Assembly (NCBI GenBank): GCA_036496605.1
Contig: DASXKV010000038.1
Coordinates: 62,001 to 126,000 of the forward strand
Direction: 5' to 3'
From: Gemmatimonadaceae bacterium
GTDB lineage: Bacteria; Gemmatimonadota; Gemmatimonadetes; Gemmatimonadales; Gemmatimonadaceae
Length of the DNA stretch: 64,000 bases
The notes under the pieces are model-generated. The model saw only the letters and a list, made by a program, of their open reading frames with translations, ran no database searches and had not been told where the DNA came from. Each line of letters starts with the position of its first letter. Position 1 is the first letter of the stretch. The position numbers were made by a program, and so were the translations under genes. This document shows positions 1 to 7,870 of this stretch, in pieces.

Positions 1-617
1 CATGGCTCGCGCGCAGCGCGCAGGATGTTGTCGGCGTGCAGATCCTGATGCAGCAAGACGGGTTCGCCCTGTGTGCCACGGAGTCGCTCGAGGGAATCGA
101 GCGCGTCGTCGAGCAACGCCACCTCGAATGGACGGCCGGCTTGCCCCCACTCCGCGGGCAGCGAGCGAATCCACGTCTCCGCCTCATCCGACAGCGATGT
201 GAACGGCGCGCCGGCAGGAATCCAGAGCCTTGGCAGTAGATGCGAGAGCACGTCGAGCGCTTCGTCGGCACGCACGGTGGAGAGATGCTCACCCGGTTCG
301 CAGCGCTCGATGAGAAGCGCATGGTGCTCGGCGTCGTAATCGAAGAGTTGAACGGCGCCATTCCCGCTCCACAGCCGTAACGCGTCCTGCTCGTGGTCCG
401 ATTCACGATGTGGATATTGAATCTTCAACACCGCGGGCGATCCGTCGGGACGAGAAACGCGAAGGACGAGCGAGACATAGGAATGCTCGTAGGGCGCTTC
501 CAATCGCAATCGCCAGTTCTCGACGCACGCCGTCACGCGCGATGGCAGCTCTCTCAGCCACACGCGACCGTCGACGGATGCTTCCATCCAATTGAGTGCT
601 TGTGGAATCGGGAACAT
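1..617 (-). CDS. APH(6)/hydroxyurea-type small-molecule kinase, 3' end cut off
   Basis: Predicted cytoplasmic kinase of the aminoglycoside/hydroxyurea phosphotransferase family (APH_6_hur), which phosphorylates small hydroxylated compounds such as streptomycin. The reverse-strand reading opens with ATG at 617 and stays open to the window edge, giving about 205 codons. The phosphotransferase loop is clear near residue 190 as HQDLHADNIL, with the catalytic Asp. An N-lobe ATP-binding lysine is likely in AVLKIQYP, and the hinge-like segment ALLIERCEPGEHL follows, as in this family. The DFG-like Mg-binding segment and C-terminus lie outside the window. No neighbour supports a mobile resistance gene. 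Chromosomal members often have no known substrate, so antibiotic resistance is not established. Family assignment is firm; substrate is unknown. Confidence 0.85.
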   Translation of the reverse strand, partial: MFPIPQALNWMEASVDGRVWLRELPSRVTACVENWRLRLEAPYEHSYVSLVLRVSRPDGSPAVLKIQYPHRESDHEQDALRLWSGNGAVQLFDYDAEHHALLIERCEPGEHLSTVRADEALDVLSHLLPRLWIPAGAPFTSLSDEAETWIRSLPAEWGQAGRPFEVALLDDALDSLERLRGTQGEPVLLHQDLHADNILRAAREP

Positions 618-776
618 GAGAGTGTTCGACGCGGGTAAGCGCGACCGGTTGCCCTACAATGCCCGTGTCACTTGCTCGGGTCCAGGTGCCGGTGCGACTC
701 CGATAGGGCTGAAAGTCGGCACCATCACTCCAGGCGTTGTCATCGTGGCGTCAGTTTCGCGTGATACGTTCCGCTC

Positions 777-968
777 GTGAACCGGCGCCGTTTCGTCATC
801 GGAGATGAGGAGTGGTCTGTGTATGAAGACGCGCGCCTGGAGGCGCCGCACTTTGGACCGGCGCTCGTCTTCCAGACGGCCGGAAGCGCGCGGCGCGTGC
901 GAACCTATCCCGCGAATTGGCGCGAGCTGCCTGACGAGCAATTGTACGCGCTGAGTTGGTCCCGTTGA
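777..968 (+). CDS. Small protein of an unnamed W/RRVR family (copy A)
   Basis: Intact 63-residue protein starting with GTG at 777; an in-frame stop at 762 prevents a much longer start. It has no signal peptide or membrane segment. Its pattern recurs in three other places in this window (2856-3056, 36415-36654, 36700-37023): a beta-like start ending FVIGDEEWSVYED, then a variable stretch, then LVFQT, then ARRVRTYPANW, and finally a helix-like LPDEQLYALSW. The conserved Trp residues, the Arg-Arg pair and the Tyr-Pro suggest one compact domain. I do not recognise a named family and assign no function. No clear ribosome binding site precedes the GTG. Conservation across the copies is the main evidence that it is coding. 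Confidence 0.7.
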   Translation: MNRRRFVIGDEEWSVYEDARLEAPHFGPALVFQTAGSARRVRTYPANWRELPDEQLYALSWSR

Positions 969-1007
969 GACCGCCGGCATCACTGCCGTAGGCTTCACGC
1001 CAACGAG

Positions 1008-1460
1008 CTACTCGGGCGCACTGGTCTTTGGAATGAGCGCGATCTTGCCATCGCCTTCGAGAATGGCCCATTCGACCTGGTCAAGTTGCTCCAGTCCGAC
1101 TTTGTGCATCGCCGAGAAAATGTCCTCGGGCGCAATGCGCTCCCGATTCAGATGCTGCTCGATCAGGACGCCACGGCGAACCAGGACAGTGGGCCGCGCC
1201 TGAACGACACGCGAGAGCCATCGGAACCGGTAGCTGCCTGCGCTCGTCAGAAAGACGAGAGTAACGAGCGTCGTCGCGCCAATCACCGCATTCGTCATCG
1301 AGTAGTCTTGCCGTGTGAGCGCTCGAGAAAAGAGCTGTGGAATGAACAGCAACGTCACGAGCTCGAACGGAGACATCTGCGTCAGTTCCCGTTTGCCGAG
1401 CACGCGGAAACAAGCCCAGACAAGCAGGTACACGAATGCAACCCGAAGGACCGTCTCCAT
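1008..1460 (-). CDS. DUF421 (YetF/YdfS-like) membrane protein
   Basis: 150-residue inner-membrane protein of the DUF421 family. The N-terminus has the family pattern: a hydrophobic helix, then FRVLGKRELTQMSPFELVTLL, where the GKR motif and Met-Ser-Pro-Phe-Glu are typical. Two more hydrophobic segments follow at about residues 55-80. The C-terminal cytoplasmic half carries the usual LVRRG, ...RIAPEDIFSAMHKVGLEQLDQVEWAILEGDG and IPK segments. Function is not settled for the family; Bacillus members are linked to sporulation and stress. The ATG at 1460 has a strong ribosome binding site (GGAGG, about 5 bases upstream). It lies 24 bases after the stop of the gene at 1485-2027 on the same strand, so the two probably form an operon. 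Confidence 0.85.
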   Translation of the reverse strand: METVLRVAFVYLLVWACFRVLGKRELTQMSPFELVTLLFIPQLFSRALTRQDYSMTNAVIGATTLVTLVFLTSAGSYRFRWLSRVVQARPTVLVRRGVLIEQHLNRERIAPEDIFSAMHKVGLEQLDQVEWAILEGDGKIALIPKTSAPE

Positions 1461-1484
1461 CGTTCCTCCGCTTCCGGTTTGTAG

Positions 1485-2027
1485 TTATGGAAACACGAAC
1501 GTCGAGATCGCAGCAACCGCGCTATCGCTTCTCGTCGACACGACGATACGCCCCTGATGCCGCCCGTAACGTTCGCCCCAGAGCTCGGCGACCACGAGAC
1601 GAGCTTCCCCCGGCCGGAGCCGAGTCAGCGCAACGTCGTACGCGATGTCCGGCTCCGGCTCGATCTGCACGGTGGAGAATCGCGTGACGTAGGCGGTGTC
1701 GATCCAGACGTGAAGCGTATCGATTACATGTGAGGTGCGATTCCGGACCGTGATGTCGAGCGCCTCGACCTGACGATATCGAAATCGCTCGGGATACACG
1801 ACATCGACGGCGACACTGGCCGATGTAGTGTGAAGCTCGCCGCGCCGTTCGCCAAAGAGACCCAGCAGAGTGAGAATCGGGACCGCTGCGATCAGCGGTA
1901 GCCCAACCCACTGCTTTCGCGTCAAGGCCAGCCGGCGATCGCTCGCCGGCGGATGCGATGGCGTACTCGCGGCGGTCGGGCCGGCGTCATCCGCCTTTGA
2001 CCTCTGATGCTCCGAGAAATGTGTCAT
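1485..2027 (-). CDS. Membrane-anchored hypothetical protein
   Basis: About 180 residues from the ATG at 2027. The reading frame stays open upstream to 2144, but the extra residues are Arg/Pro-rich and look non-coding. It has a charged cytoplasmic N-terminus of about 55 residues and a single hydrophobic helix (LPLIAAVPILTLLGLFG). An extracytoplasmic domain of about 100 residues follows, with a beta-rich look and repeated Val/Arg strands (VRNRTSHVIDTLHVWID, and a closing IVVSTRSDSAVAAISTFVFP). I do not recognise the domain; it resembles periplasmic beta-sandwich domains in general composition only. It is followed 24 bases later by the DUF421 gene, so it may be a partner of that membrane protein. 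Confidence 0.65.
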   Translation of the reverse strand: MTHFSEHQRSKADDAGPTAASTPSHPPASDRRLALTRKQWVGLPLIAAVPILTLLGLFGERRGELHTTSASVAVDVVYPERFRYRQVEALDITVRNRTSHVIDTLHVWIDTAYVTRFSTVQIEPEPDIAYDVALTRLRPGEARLVVAELWGERYGRHQGRIVVSTRSDSAVAAISTFVFP

Positions 2028-2258
2028 GGCTATCCGCCGATCGGCAGCTGTCTGCATGCGTAGCGGGCAGGTTAGAGACGGCAAGCCGTGTACCGCGTTC
2101 CGCGATGGCGGGGCAGCGCGGCGCGGGCGGTCCAATCGTTGCACCGGGGAAGGGAAAGAGCTTGACCTCGCGCCGACGCGTCTTCACGGTCGCGCGACGA
2201 ATGGCGTTAGGCGCGCCGGAACCGAGTCGCGATAGGCCGCCGATGCCTCGAACCACAC

Positions 2259-2843
2259 ATGTCACGCGTTGTCACAATGACCCGTCGCGCTGCCAGGTTA
2301 TCAGAGCTCGCACCAGTCGATAGCGAGTCCAAATGTCTCAATGTGATCATCGAGACATCGAGAGATTCCCGAACAAAGCTTGCGTACGATCCAGACCGCG
2401 ATGCCTTTGTCGTCAGATACGTCTTGCCGCAGGGAATGACGTTCCCATTCGATTTCGGCTTCATTCCCTCGACCAAAGGGGCGGACGGCGACCCCCTCGA
2501 CGTGCTCGTGCTGATGGACGAGCCGGTGCCTGCCGGAACGATCGTACCAGCGCGCCTGATCGGAGTGATCGAAGCCGTTCAGACCGAAAAGGACGGGACA
2601 AGCGAGAGGAATGATCGCCTCATCGCCGTCGCCGCCTCCCACGAGATTTTCTCCGATGTCACGAAGTTGTCCGAGGTTCCCGATGCCGTTTCCGACCAGA
2701 TTGAGCACTTCTTCATCAACTACAACGAGCAAGACGGCAAACGCTTCGAGCCGCAAGGCCGACATGGGCCAAAGCGTGCCGAGACGCTGCTCGAAGCGGG
2801 GCGTCGTTCAGCCGGCCGCGTGAAGAGAAAAAAGAAGAAGTAG
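2259..2843 (+). CDS. ppa: Inorganic pyrophosphatase (family I)
   Basis: Soluble cytoplasmic enzyme hydrolysing pyrophosphate to phosphate, which drives biosynthetic reactions forward. Length 194 residues, or 188 from the alternative ATG at 2277, which fits the family start better (MTRRAARLSELAPVD). The substrate-binding Lys is in TKLAYD. The segment FPFDFGFIPST replaces the usual Tyr of YGFIP with Phe. The metal-binding signature is DGDPLDVLVL. The later acidic patch reads KDGTSERNDRLIAV, in which one Asp of the E. coli-type site appears as Asn. The same pattern is common in a sub-branch of family I. The C-terminus is unusually Lys-rich (KRKKKK). Neither start has a strong ribosome binding site. 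Identification as a family I pyrophosphatase is firm. Confidence 0.93.
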   Translation: MSRVVTMTRRAARLSELAPVDSESKCLNVIIETSRDSRTKLAYDPDRDAFVVRYVLPQGMTFPFDFGFIPSTKGADGDPLDVLVLMDEPVPAGTIVPARLIGVIEAVQTEKDGTSERNDRLIAVAASHEIFSDVTKLSEVPDAVSDQIEHFFINYNEQDGKRFEPQGRHGPKRAETLLEAGRRSAGRVKRKKKK

Positions 2844-2855
2844 CGTTGGGCCGGG

Positions 2856-3056
2856 CTATCGCAACCAGCTCAGGGCATAGAGTTCTTTGTCGGACAACTC
2901 TCGTCAGTGTGTGGGATAGGTTCGGACGCGTCGCGCGACCCGGTCGCTTTCGAAAATGAGCACCGGACCTGGGCGCAGGGGTCCGTCTTTCTGCTCCTCT
3001 CGCACGGTCCACGTCTCGTTGCCGATGACGAAGTTCGGAACGGCCGCGGGGGTCAT
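2856..3056 (-). pseudogene. W/RRVR family small protein (copy B) with in-frame TGA
   Basis: The reverse-strand ATG at 3056 follows GAGAGG and opens a frame matching copy A: FVIGNETWTVREE, LIFES, ARRVRTYPTH. A TGA at 2906-2904 then stands where the other copies have the conserved Trp (TGG). Past it the frame continues in register as RELSDKELYALSWLR to a natural TAG at 2858-2856. One base change (TGG to TGA) explains the interruption. The gene may therefore be a recent pseudogene, a truncated but still made 50-residue protein, or a read-through case. The intact downstream similarity argues against long decay. It is tail-to-tail with the pyrophosphatase gene, 12 bases apart. Confidence 0.65.
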
Positions 3057-3391
3057 TGCTGACCTCTCAAAGGGGCCCGTACGGCATGCATGAACCTCGC
3101 CACCGCACCAAAACCGCGCGGGCTGTGTCGAGGCGCTGGACGCCGACGGCCGTGAGTTGCAAGGTGTCGGCGCCAACGAAGATCCGGCTCGGTTGGGGCC
3201 TATGACGTTGAGTGTGTACTCATCGCATCGAGTCTGATCACCGACTGCCGCGCGACGGCGGCCGGCAGGGGATACCTCGAAACGTCGCTTCAGGCGTACG
3301 ACTTGGCGACGCAACATTCGCGAGCTTGAGGAAGGATTGGCTTTCGTTCTGGGCTAGTCAGATGGCTCTCTCGGCGCGATCTTGATTGTCC
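3057..3391. other. Intergenic stretch without recognised gene
   Basis: This region separates copy B of the small-protein family (reverse) from the UPF0182 gene (forward), so it should hold divergent promoters. The reverse frame of copy B stays open through most of it, but the translation is Arg/Ala-rich with no family resemblance, so I treat it as non-coding. A weak inverted repeat (GGCGCCAAC and GTTGGGGCC, around 3170-3210) is visible. I see no convincing -10/-35 pair. Confidence 0.5.
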
Positions 3392-6163
3392 ATGCCCTCC
3401 CCGCCAACGGCCTTCCGCCGTAGCATCCCACCCCCGCGCAACCCCCGCCCGGGCCGAATCCTCCTCGGCGTCGCCGCCGCCGTGTTCCTCGGAGTCTTCG
3501 TATTCCCGTGGCTCGCGAGCTTCGCGACCGACTGGCTGTGGTTCAACGAGATTCATTTCGAGTCGGTCTTTCTCACATCGCTCGTTGCGCGCGCGCTGCT
3601 CTTTGTCGTCACGGGTGTCGTCGCCTTCGTCTTCATCTACGCCAACATTCGATGGGCGCGGCGCGGGGTCGCCGACTTCCCGGCCTTGTTCATGGATCGC
3701 GGGGGCGGTGTCCGGGTGGACGTGTCGCGCTTCATCCCCAGGCTGCTGCTTGTCGGTGCGGCGCTCGTTTCGCTCGTCGCGGCGCTGGTAGTCTCGGCTC
3801 AGTGGATGCCCGCGCTCATGTTCCTGCACGGTGTGCCGGTCGGCCAGGCCGATCCGCTCTTTGGGCGAGACATTGGGTTTTATCTCTTCCAACTTCCAGC
3901 GATCTCCGGTGCGCTTGCCGCGCTCGTCGCGCTCACGCTCGTGGCCCTCGTGGCCGCGACGGCACTCTACGCGACGCGCGGCGCAATCGCACTTCTGCCG
4001 CGACGCGTCACGATCGAGCCGCGGCCGGCGCGACATCTCGGCGTGCTGATCGCGCTGCTGTTCGTGCTGTTCAGCGTGCAGCTCTGGTTCGTCGATTCGT
4101 CGGCACTGCTCTACTCGACGACGGGTCCGCTCGTGGGCGCGAGCTACGCGGACGTGCACGTGCTGCTCGGTGGCATTCGGCTTTCCGCTGTCGTCGCCCT
4201 CCTCGCCGCCGCGCTCGTGATCTACGGCGTGTTGCGCCGGCAGCTCGTCTGGTTCGCGTTCCTGGCACTGGTGGGTTACGTGGCCGTCGGCGTCGTCTTC
4301 CGCGGAGTGGCACCGGCGCTCGAGCAGAAGTTCGTGATCGCACCTAACGAGCTAGCCCGCGAGCGACCGTATCTGCAACAGCATATCGCGGCAACGCGCC
4401 GCGCGTGGCGTCTCGACAGCGTCGCGACTCGCGATCTCGAGGGCGACGTCCAGCTCTCCATGGCGGACATTCGAGCCAACGCGCCCACAATCGACAACGT
4501 GCGCCTCTGGGAGCGCGACCTGCTCAAGCAGACGTTCGGTCAGCTCCAGGAGATCCGGACGTACTATGACTTTGCGACGGTGAACGACGATCGATACGTG
4601 ATCGACGGCCACTACCGGCAAGTCCACCTCTCGGCGCGCGAGCTGAATCCCGCGTCGCTCCCGACGCGTAACTTCATCAACGAGCGGTTGACGTTCACAC
4701 ATGGGATGGGCGTGGCGATGGCGCCCGTGAACGAGGTCACGGCCGAGGGTCTGCCGGTGTTGTTCATCAAGGATCTGCCGCCGGTGTCGACGATCTCGAT
4801 CAAGGTCACGCGTCCGCAGATCTATTACGGCCAGCTCACGAACAGCTACGTCTTCGTCGGAACGGGTCAGAAGGAGTTCGACTATCCGGAAGGTGACCGG
4901 AACGTCTACACGAACTACACCGGCCGCGGTGGCGTGCCTATCGGCTCGTTTCTGCGGCGCGCGCTCTATGCCTGGCAGCTCGGGTCGACGGACATCCTTC
5001 TGTCGTCCTATCTCTCCAGCAACGCCCGCATTCTGTATCGCCGCAACATCGTGGAGCGGGCGCAAGCGGCGTTGCCCTTCCTCGACTTCGATTCCGAGCC
5101 GTATCTGGTCGTGACCGACTCTGGCACGCTGAAATGGATTCTCGATGCATATACCTCGAGCTCGAACTGGCCTTACTCCGAGCCGTCGTCGGATGGAGTC
5201 AACTATCAGCGCAACAGCGTCAAAGTCGTGATCGACGCGTACGACGGGACCGTGGACGCGTATCTCGTGGACCCGGGTGATCCGATCGTGCGAACCTATG
5301 CGGCGATCTTCGGCGCGATCTTCAAACCGCAGAGCGCCATGCCCGGCGACATCCGCGCGCATCTGCGATACCCGGGAGACCTCTTCCGGCAGCAGACCAC
5401 GCTCTACGCCACCTATCACATGGTGGACCCCGACGCGTTCTACCATCGCGAGGATCAGTGGCAGTATCCCGGCGTAGAGAAGGGAACGCCTAACGAGAAT
5501 CCCTTCATGCGCCACATCATTTTGCGCCTGCCGGGTGAGACGACTCCGGAGTTCATTTACATGACGCCGTTCACACCGCGCGGAAAGGACAATCTGGCGG
5601 CGTGGATGGCCGCGCGGATGGATGGCGCGAACTACGGAAAGCTCGTCGCGTACCGCTTCCCGAAGCAGAGTCTCGTCTACGGTCCCAAGCAGATCGCGAA
5701 TCGCATCAACCAGGAGACGGACATCTCGCAGCAGCTCACGCTCTGGGACCAGAAGGGGTCGAGCGTGATCCGCGGCGAGCTGCTCGTCATTCCGATCGAG
5801 GAATCGCTGATCTACGTGCAGCCGTTGTATCTGCGCGCCGAAGGCGGGACGATCCCCGAGTTGAAGCGCGTCGTCGTCGCGCACGAGAATCGCGTTGCGA
5901 TGGCGGAGACGCTGGAGGCCGGCCTCGCCGCGCTGTTCGGCGGGGCGGCGCCGGCGCGCACGACAATCGCCGCGACCGATACGGCAGCCGCGGTGCGCTC
6001 GCCTAACGTGGGAGTGAGCCCTCCCGCAGGGCTATTGCAGGAAGCGCAGCAGCATTACGACGGCGCGATCACTGCGCAGCGCGCCGGGGATTGGGCAGCT
6101 TACGGGCGGGAGATCGAGCAGCTCGGCAAGGTGCTCAAGCAGTTGCGCGCCGGGCGGCCGTGA
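3392..6163 (+). CDS. UPF0182 family large membrane protein
   Basis: About 923-residue protein of the UPF0182 (COG1615) family, whose function is unknown. The N-terminal third has about seven hydrophobic helices, beginning ILLGVAAAVFLGVFVFPWL and including the family-typical DWLWFNEIHFESVF. A large extracytoplasmic domain follows. Recognisable family segments include RDIGFYLFQLP, the block around TYYDFATVNDDRY, FTHGMGVAMAPVN, GRGGVPIGSFLRR and YGPKQIANRINQ. The C-terminal 100 residues are Ala-rich with a likely coiled coil (QQHYDGAITAQRAGDWAAYGREIEQLG). ATG at 3392 is chosen; a TTG lies two codons upstream. Three CCTAACG words fall in the gene, all read as Pro-Asn. Family assignment is firm and the role is unknown. 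Confidence 0.92.
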   Translation: MPSPPTAFRRSIPPPRNPRPGRILLGVAAAVFLGVFVFPWLASFATDWLWFNEIHFESVFLTSLVARALLFVVTGVVAFVFIYANIRWARRGVADFPALFMDRGGGVRVDVSRFIPRLLLVGAALVSLVAALVVSAQWMPALMFLHGVPVGQADPLFGRDIGFYLFQLPAISGALAALVALTLVALVAATALYATRGAIALLPRRVTIEPRPARHLGVLIALLFVLFSVQLWFVDSSALLYSTTGPLVGASYADVHVLLGGIRLSAVVALLAAALVIYGVLRRQLVWFAFLALVGYVAVGVVFRGVAPALEQKFVIAPNELARERPYLQQHIAATRRAWRLDSVATRDLEGDVQLSMADIRANAPTIDNVRLWERDLLKQTFGQLQEIRTYYDFATVNDDRYVIDGHYRQVHLSARELNPASLPTRNFINERLTFTHGMGVAMAPVNEVTAEGLPVLFIKDLPPVSTISIKVTRPQIYYGQLTNSYVFVGTGQKEFDYPEGDRNVYTNYTGRGGVPIGSFLRRALYAWQLGSTDILLSSYLSSNARILYRRNIVERAQAALPFLDFDSEPYLVVTDSGTLKWILDAYTSSSNWPYSEPSSDGVNYQRNSVKVVIDAYDGTVDAYLVDPGDPIVRTYAAIFGAIFKPQSAMPGDIRAHLRYPGDLFRQQTTLYATYHMVDPDAFYHREDQWQYPGVEKGTPNENPFMRHIILRLPGETTPEFIYMTPFTPRGKDNLAAWMAARMDGANYGKLVAYRFPKQSLVYGPKQIANRINQETDISQQLTLWDQKGSSVIRGELLVIPIEESLIYVQPLYLRAEGGTIPELKRVVVAHENRVAMAETLEAGLAALFGGAAPARTTIAATDTAAAVRSPNVGVSPPAGLLQEAQQHYDGAITAQRAGDWAAYGREIEQLGKVLKQLRAGRP

Positions 6164-6248
6164 GCAGCCTGTCTCGCCGACGCCGTGTCACCGATCGACG
6201 AGGAAATCGTCGCATACCATCCACCCACCTGTTGCCCGCGGAGCCTTG

Positions 6249-7298
6249 ATGACGGACGTTCTTCCCCTCGCAGTCCCCGATATCCAGAGTTGGCGTCCGC
6301 TCGTGGCCCAGTATCAACGCCCGCGGACTGGTCGCGCCGTACTACAACTCGTGACGACGATGATTCCGCTCGCCCTCGTCTTCGCCGCGATGTATCGCTT
6401 GCTCGCCGTCTCCTTCTGGTGGACGCTGCTGCTCGCGCTCCCGGCCGCGGCGCTGCTCGTGCGAACCTTCGTGCTCATGCACGACTGCGCGCACGGCTCC
6501 TTCCTCGCGTCGCGCCGGGCGAATCAAATCATCGGCGCGATTACGGGTTTGTTGACGCTCATTCCGTTCGAGCACTGGCGGCACGAGCACGGCCTGCACC
6601 ATGCATCGGCGGGTGACCTCGATCGCCGCGGTCACGGCGACGTGGATACGCTGACGGTGCGCGAATACCTCGCGCGTTCGCGGTGGGGGAGGCTCCGCTA
6701 CCGCATCATCCGACATCCGGTTGTCTTTCTCGTGCTCGGACCCGCGTTCTTCGTGCTCGACAAGCGAATACCGCCTCGCGGACCGAGCGCGGGGAGGCGC
6801 CAGATCATGAGCGTCTGGACGACCAATGCCTCTATCGCGATCGTCGGCGGCTTACTCGCGGCGTTCGCCGGCGCGCGCGTTTTTCTGATCTATCTGCCCG
6901 CATACTACGTCGCCGTCGCTGCGGGGCTGTGGCTCTTTTTCGTGCAACATCAGTTCGAGAATACTTACTGGGAGAACCACGAGCAGTGGGACTACGCCAC
7001 GGCGGCGATTGCGGGAAGCTCCTTCTTCCGGCTCCCTGCCGTCCTGCAGTGGATCACCGGTAGCATCGGATTCCATCACGTGCACCATCTCGGTCCGCGG
7101 ATCCCGAACTACAGTCTCCAGCAGTGTCACGACGAGAACCCCATGTTCCATCGTGCGACCGTCGTGACTCTCCGACAGAGTTTCTCGGCGCTCCGTCTTG
7201 CACTCTGGGATGAAGATGCAGGCCGGCTCGTGCGATTCGCTGGCGTGCGCGACGCGGGCGCCGGCGTGGCCGAAGGGAAGGGAGGAGCTACTAATTAA
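6249..7298 (+). CDS. Membrane fatty acid desaturase
   Basis: 349-residue integral-membrane di-iron desaturase of the acyl-lipid delta-12/omega-type group, introducing double bonds into membrane fatty acyl chains. The three histidine boxes are present: HDCAHGS near residue 79, HEHGLHH near 116, and HHVHHLGP near 277. An extra FEHW precedes box 2. Hydrophobic helices lie at about 35-75 and 195-225, as expected. The ATG at 6249 directly follows a TTG; the next 15 codons fit the family N-terminus. It lies 85 bases downstream of the UPF0182 gene and tail-to-tail (5 bases) with the receiver-like gene. Regiospecificity cannot be told from sequence. Confidence 0.92.
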   Translation: MTDVLPLAVPDIQSWRPLVAQYQRPRTGRAVLQLVTTMIPLALVFAAMYRLLAVSFWWTLLLALPAAALLVRTFVLMHDCAHGSFLASRRANQIIGAITGLLTLIPFEHWRHEHGLHHASAGDLDRRGHGDVDTLTVREYLARSRWGRLRYRIIRHPVVFLVLGPAFFVLDKRIPPRGPSAGRRQIMSVWTTNASIAIVGGLLAAFAGARVFLIYLPAYYVAVAAGLWLFFVQHQFENTYWENHEQWDYATAAIAGSSFFRLPAVLQWITGSIGFHHVHHLGPRIPNYSLQQCHDENPMFHRATVVTLRQSFSALRLALWDEDAGRLVRFAGVRDAGAGVAEGKGGATN

Positions 7299-7303
7299 GG
7301 CTG

Positions 7304-7720
7304 CTAGGACACTCGGCGCGGTCGGCCGCCGGCCCGCCGCGGAACCGATGGCGCCTCCATGAGGTGGTCGACGACGGACAGGAATCGGTCTTCGCCGGAC
7401 CGCGTCAGTACGTATCCGTCGGCACCGATGCGGAGTGCCCAGTCGCGGTCCGCGCGTTTGCCATGGCTCGTGTACGCGAGGACCTTGGTCCGTCGCAACG
7501 CCGGTGATTTGCCAATCACGCGCGCGAGGCAGCGGGACTTTCCGATCCGGAGATACAGTTCCGTGATGACGAGCGCGATCTCGGAGCCATTGACGATGTT
7601 CATCGCTGACGTAGCATCGGCGGCTTCGACGACGGTGTAGCCTTTGTCCTCGAGCCGTGTGCGCAGATATGGACTGGAATCGGTTTGCGGTTGTACGAGG
7701 AGAATCGTGTTGGAATACAT
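7304..7720 (-). CDS. Degenerate response-regulator receiver protein
   Basis: 138-residue stand-alone receiver-fold protein. The start NTILLVQPQTDSSPYLRTRLE matches strand 1/helix 1 of CheY-like domains, but the usual acidic pair (DD/ED) is replaced by Gln-Pro. The phospho-acceptor position reads ALVITELYL, with Glu in place of Asp. The switch Thr/Ser is kept (AYTSHG), while the conserved Lys region reads GADGYVLTR without Lys at the usual place. It therefore probably cannot be phosphorylated normally and may be locked in one state. The C-terminus is basic. ATG at 7720 is preferred over longer upstream readings because the fold begins there. It has no output domain and no adjacent kinase. Confidence 0.75.
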   Translation of the reverse strand: MYSNTILLVQPQTDSSPYLRTRLEDKGYTVVEAADATSAMNIVNGSEIALVITELYLRIGKSRCLARVIGKSPALRRTKVLAYTSHGKRADRDWALRIGADGYVLTRSGEDRFLSVVDHLMEAPSVPRRAGGRPRRVS

Positions 7721-7753
7721 GAATACCTCGGAGTCGAGAGTCGTTGTCCGAAT

Positions 7754-7782
7754 AAAAAAGGGGCCCGCATTGGCAGGCCCCC
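7754..7782 (-). terminator. Rho-independent terminator
   Basis: On the reverse strand this reads GGGGCC, a 10-base loop, GGCCCC, then TTTTTT. It lies 89 bases after the stop of the NmrA-type gene (7871-8749) and 34 bases before the receiver-like start at 7720. It should end the NmrA transcript; if the two genes are co-transcribed it would act as an attenuator of the second. Confidence 0.8.
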
Positions 7783-7870
7783 GAATCCTTCGGATTTGTC
7801 CGTGCGACGAGCGCACGATATTGCTGAACGAAAGATAACTCGCGCGGGCTGGATAGCAACGAGGACGCGG

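Noticed and set aside
1-617. Calling the partial kinase a streptomycin-resistance gene
   Set aside because: The phosphotransferase loop is clear, but the gene is truncated by the window, sits in an ordinary chromosomal context and may act on another substrate.
3057-3317. Upstream in-frame extension of small-protein copy B
   Set aside because: The extension has no resemblance to other family copies, and GAGAGG with ATG at 3056 gives a natural start.
4352-5884. 510-codon open frame on the reverse strand inside the UPF0182 gene
   Set aside because: It is the antisense shadow of a firmly assigned gene in G+C-rich DNA; its translation is His/Arg/Val-rich with no domain.
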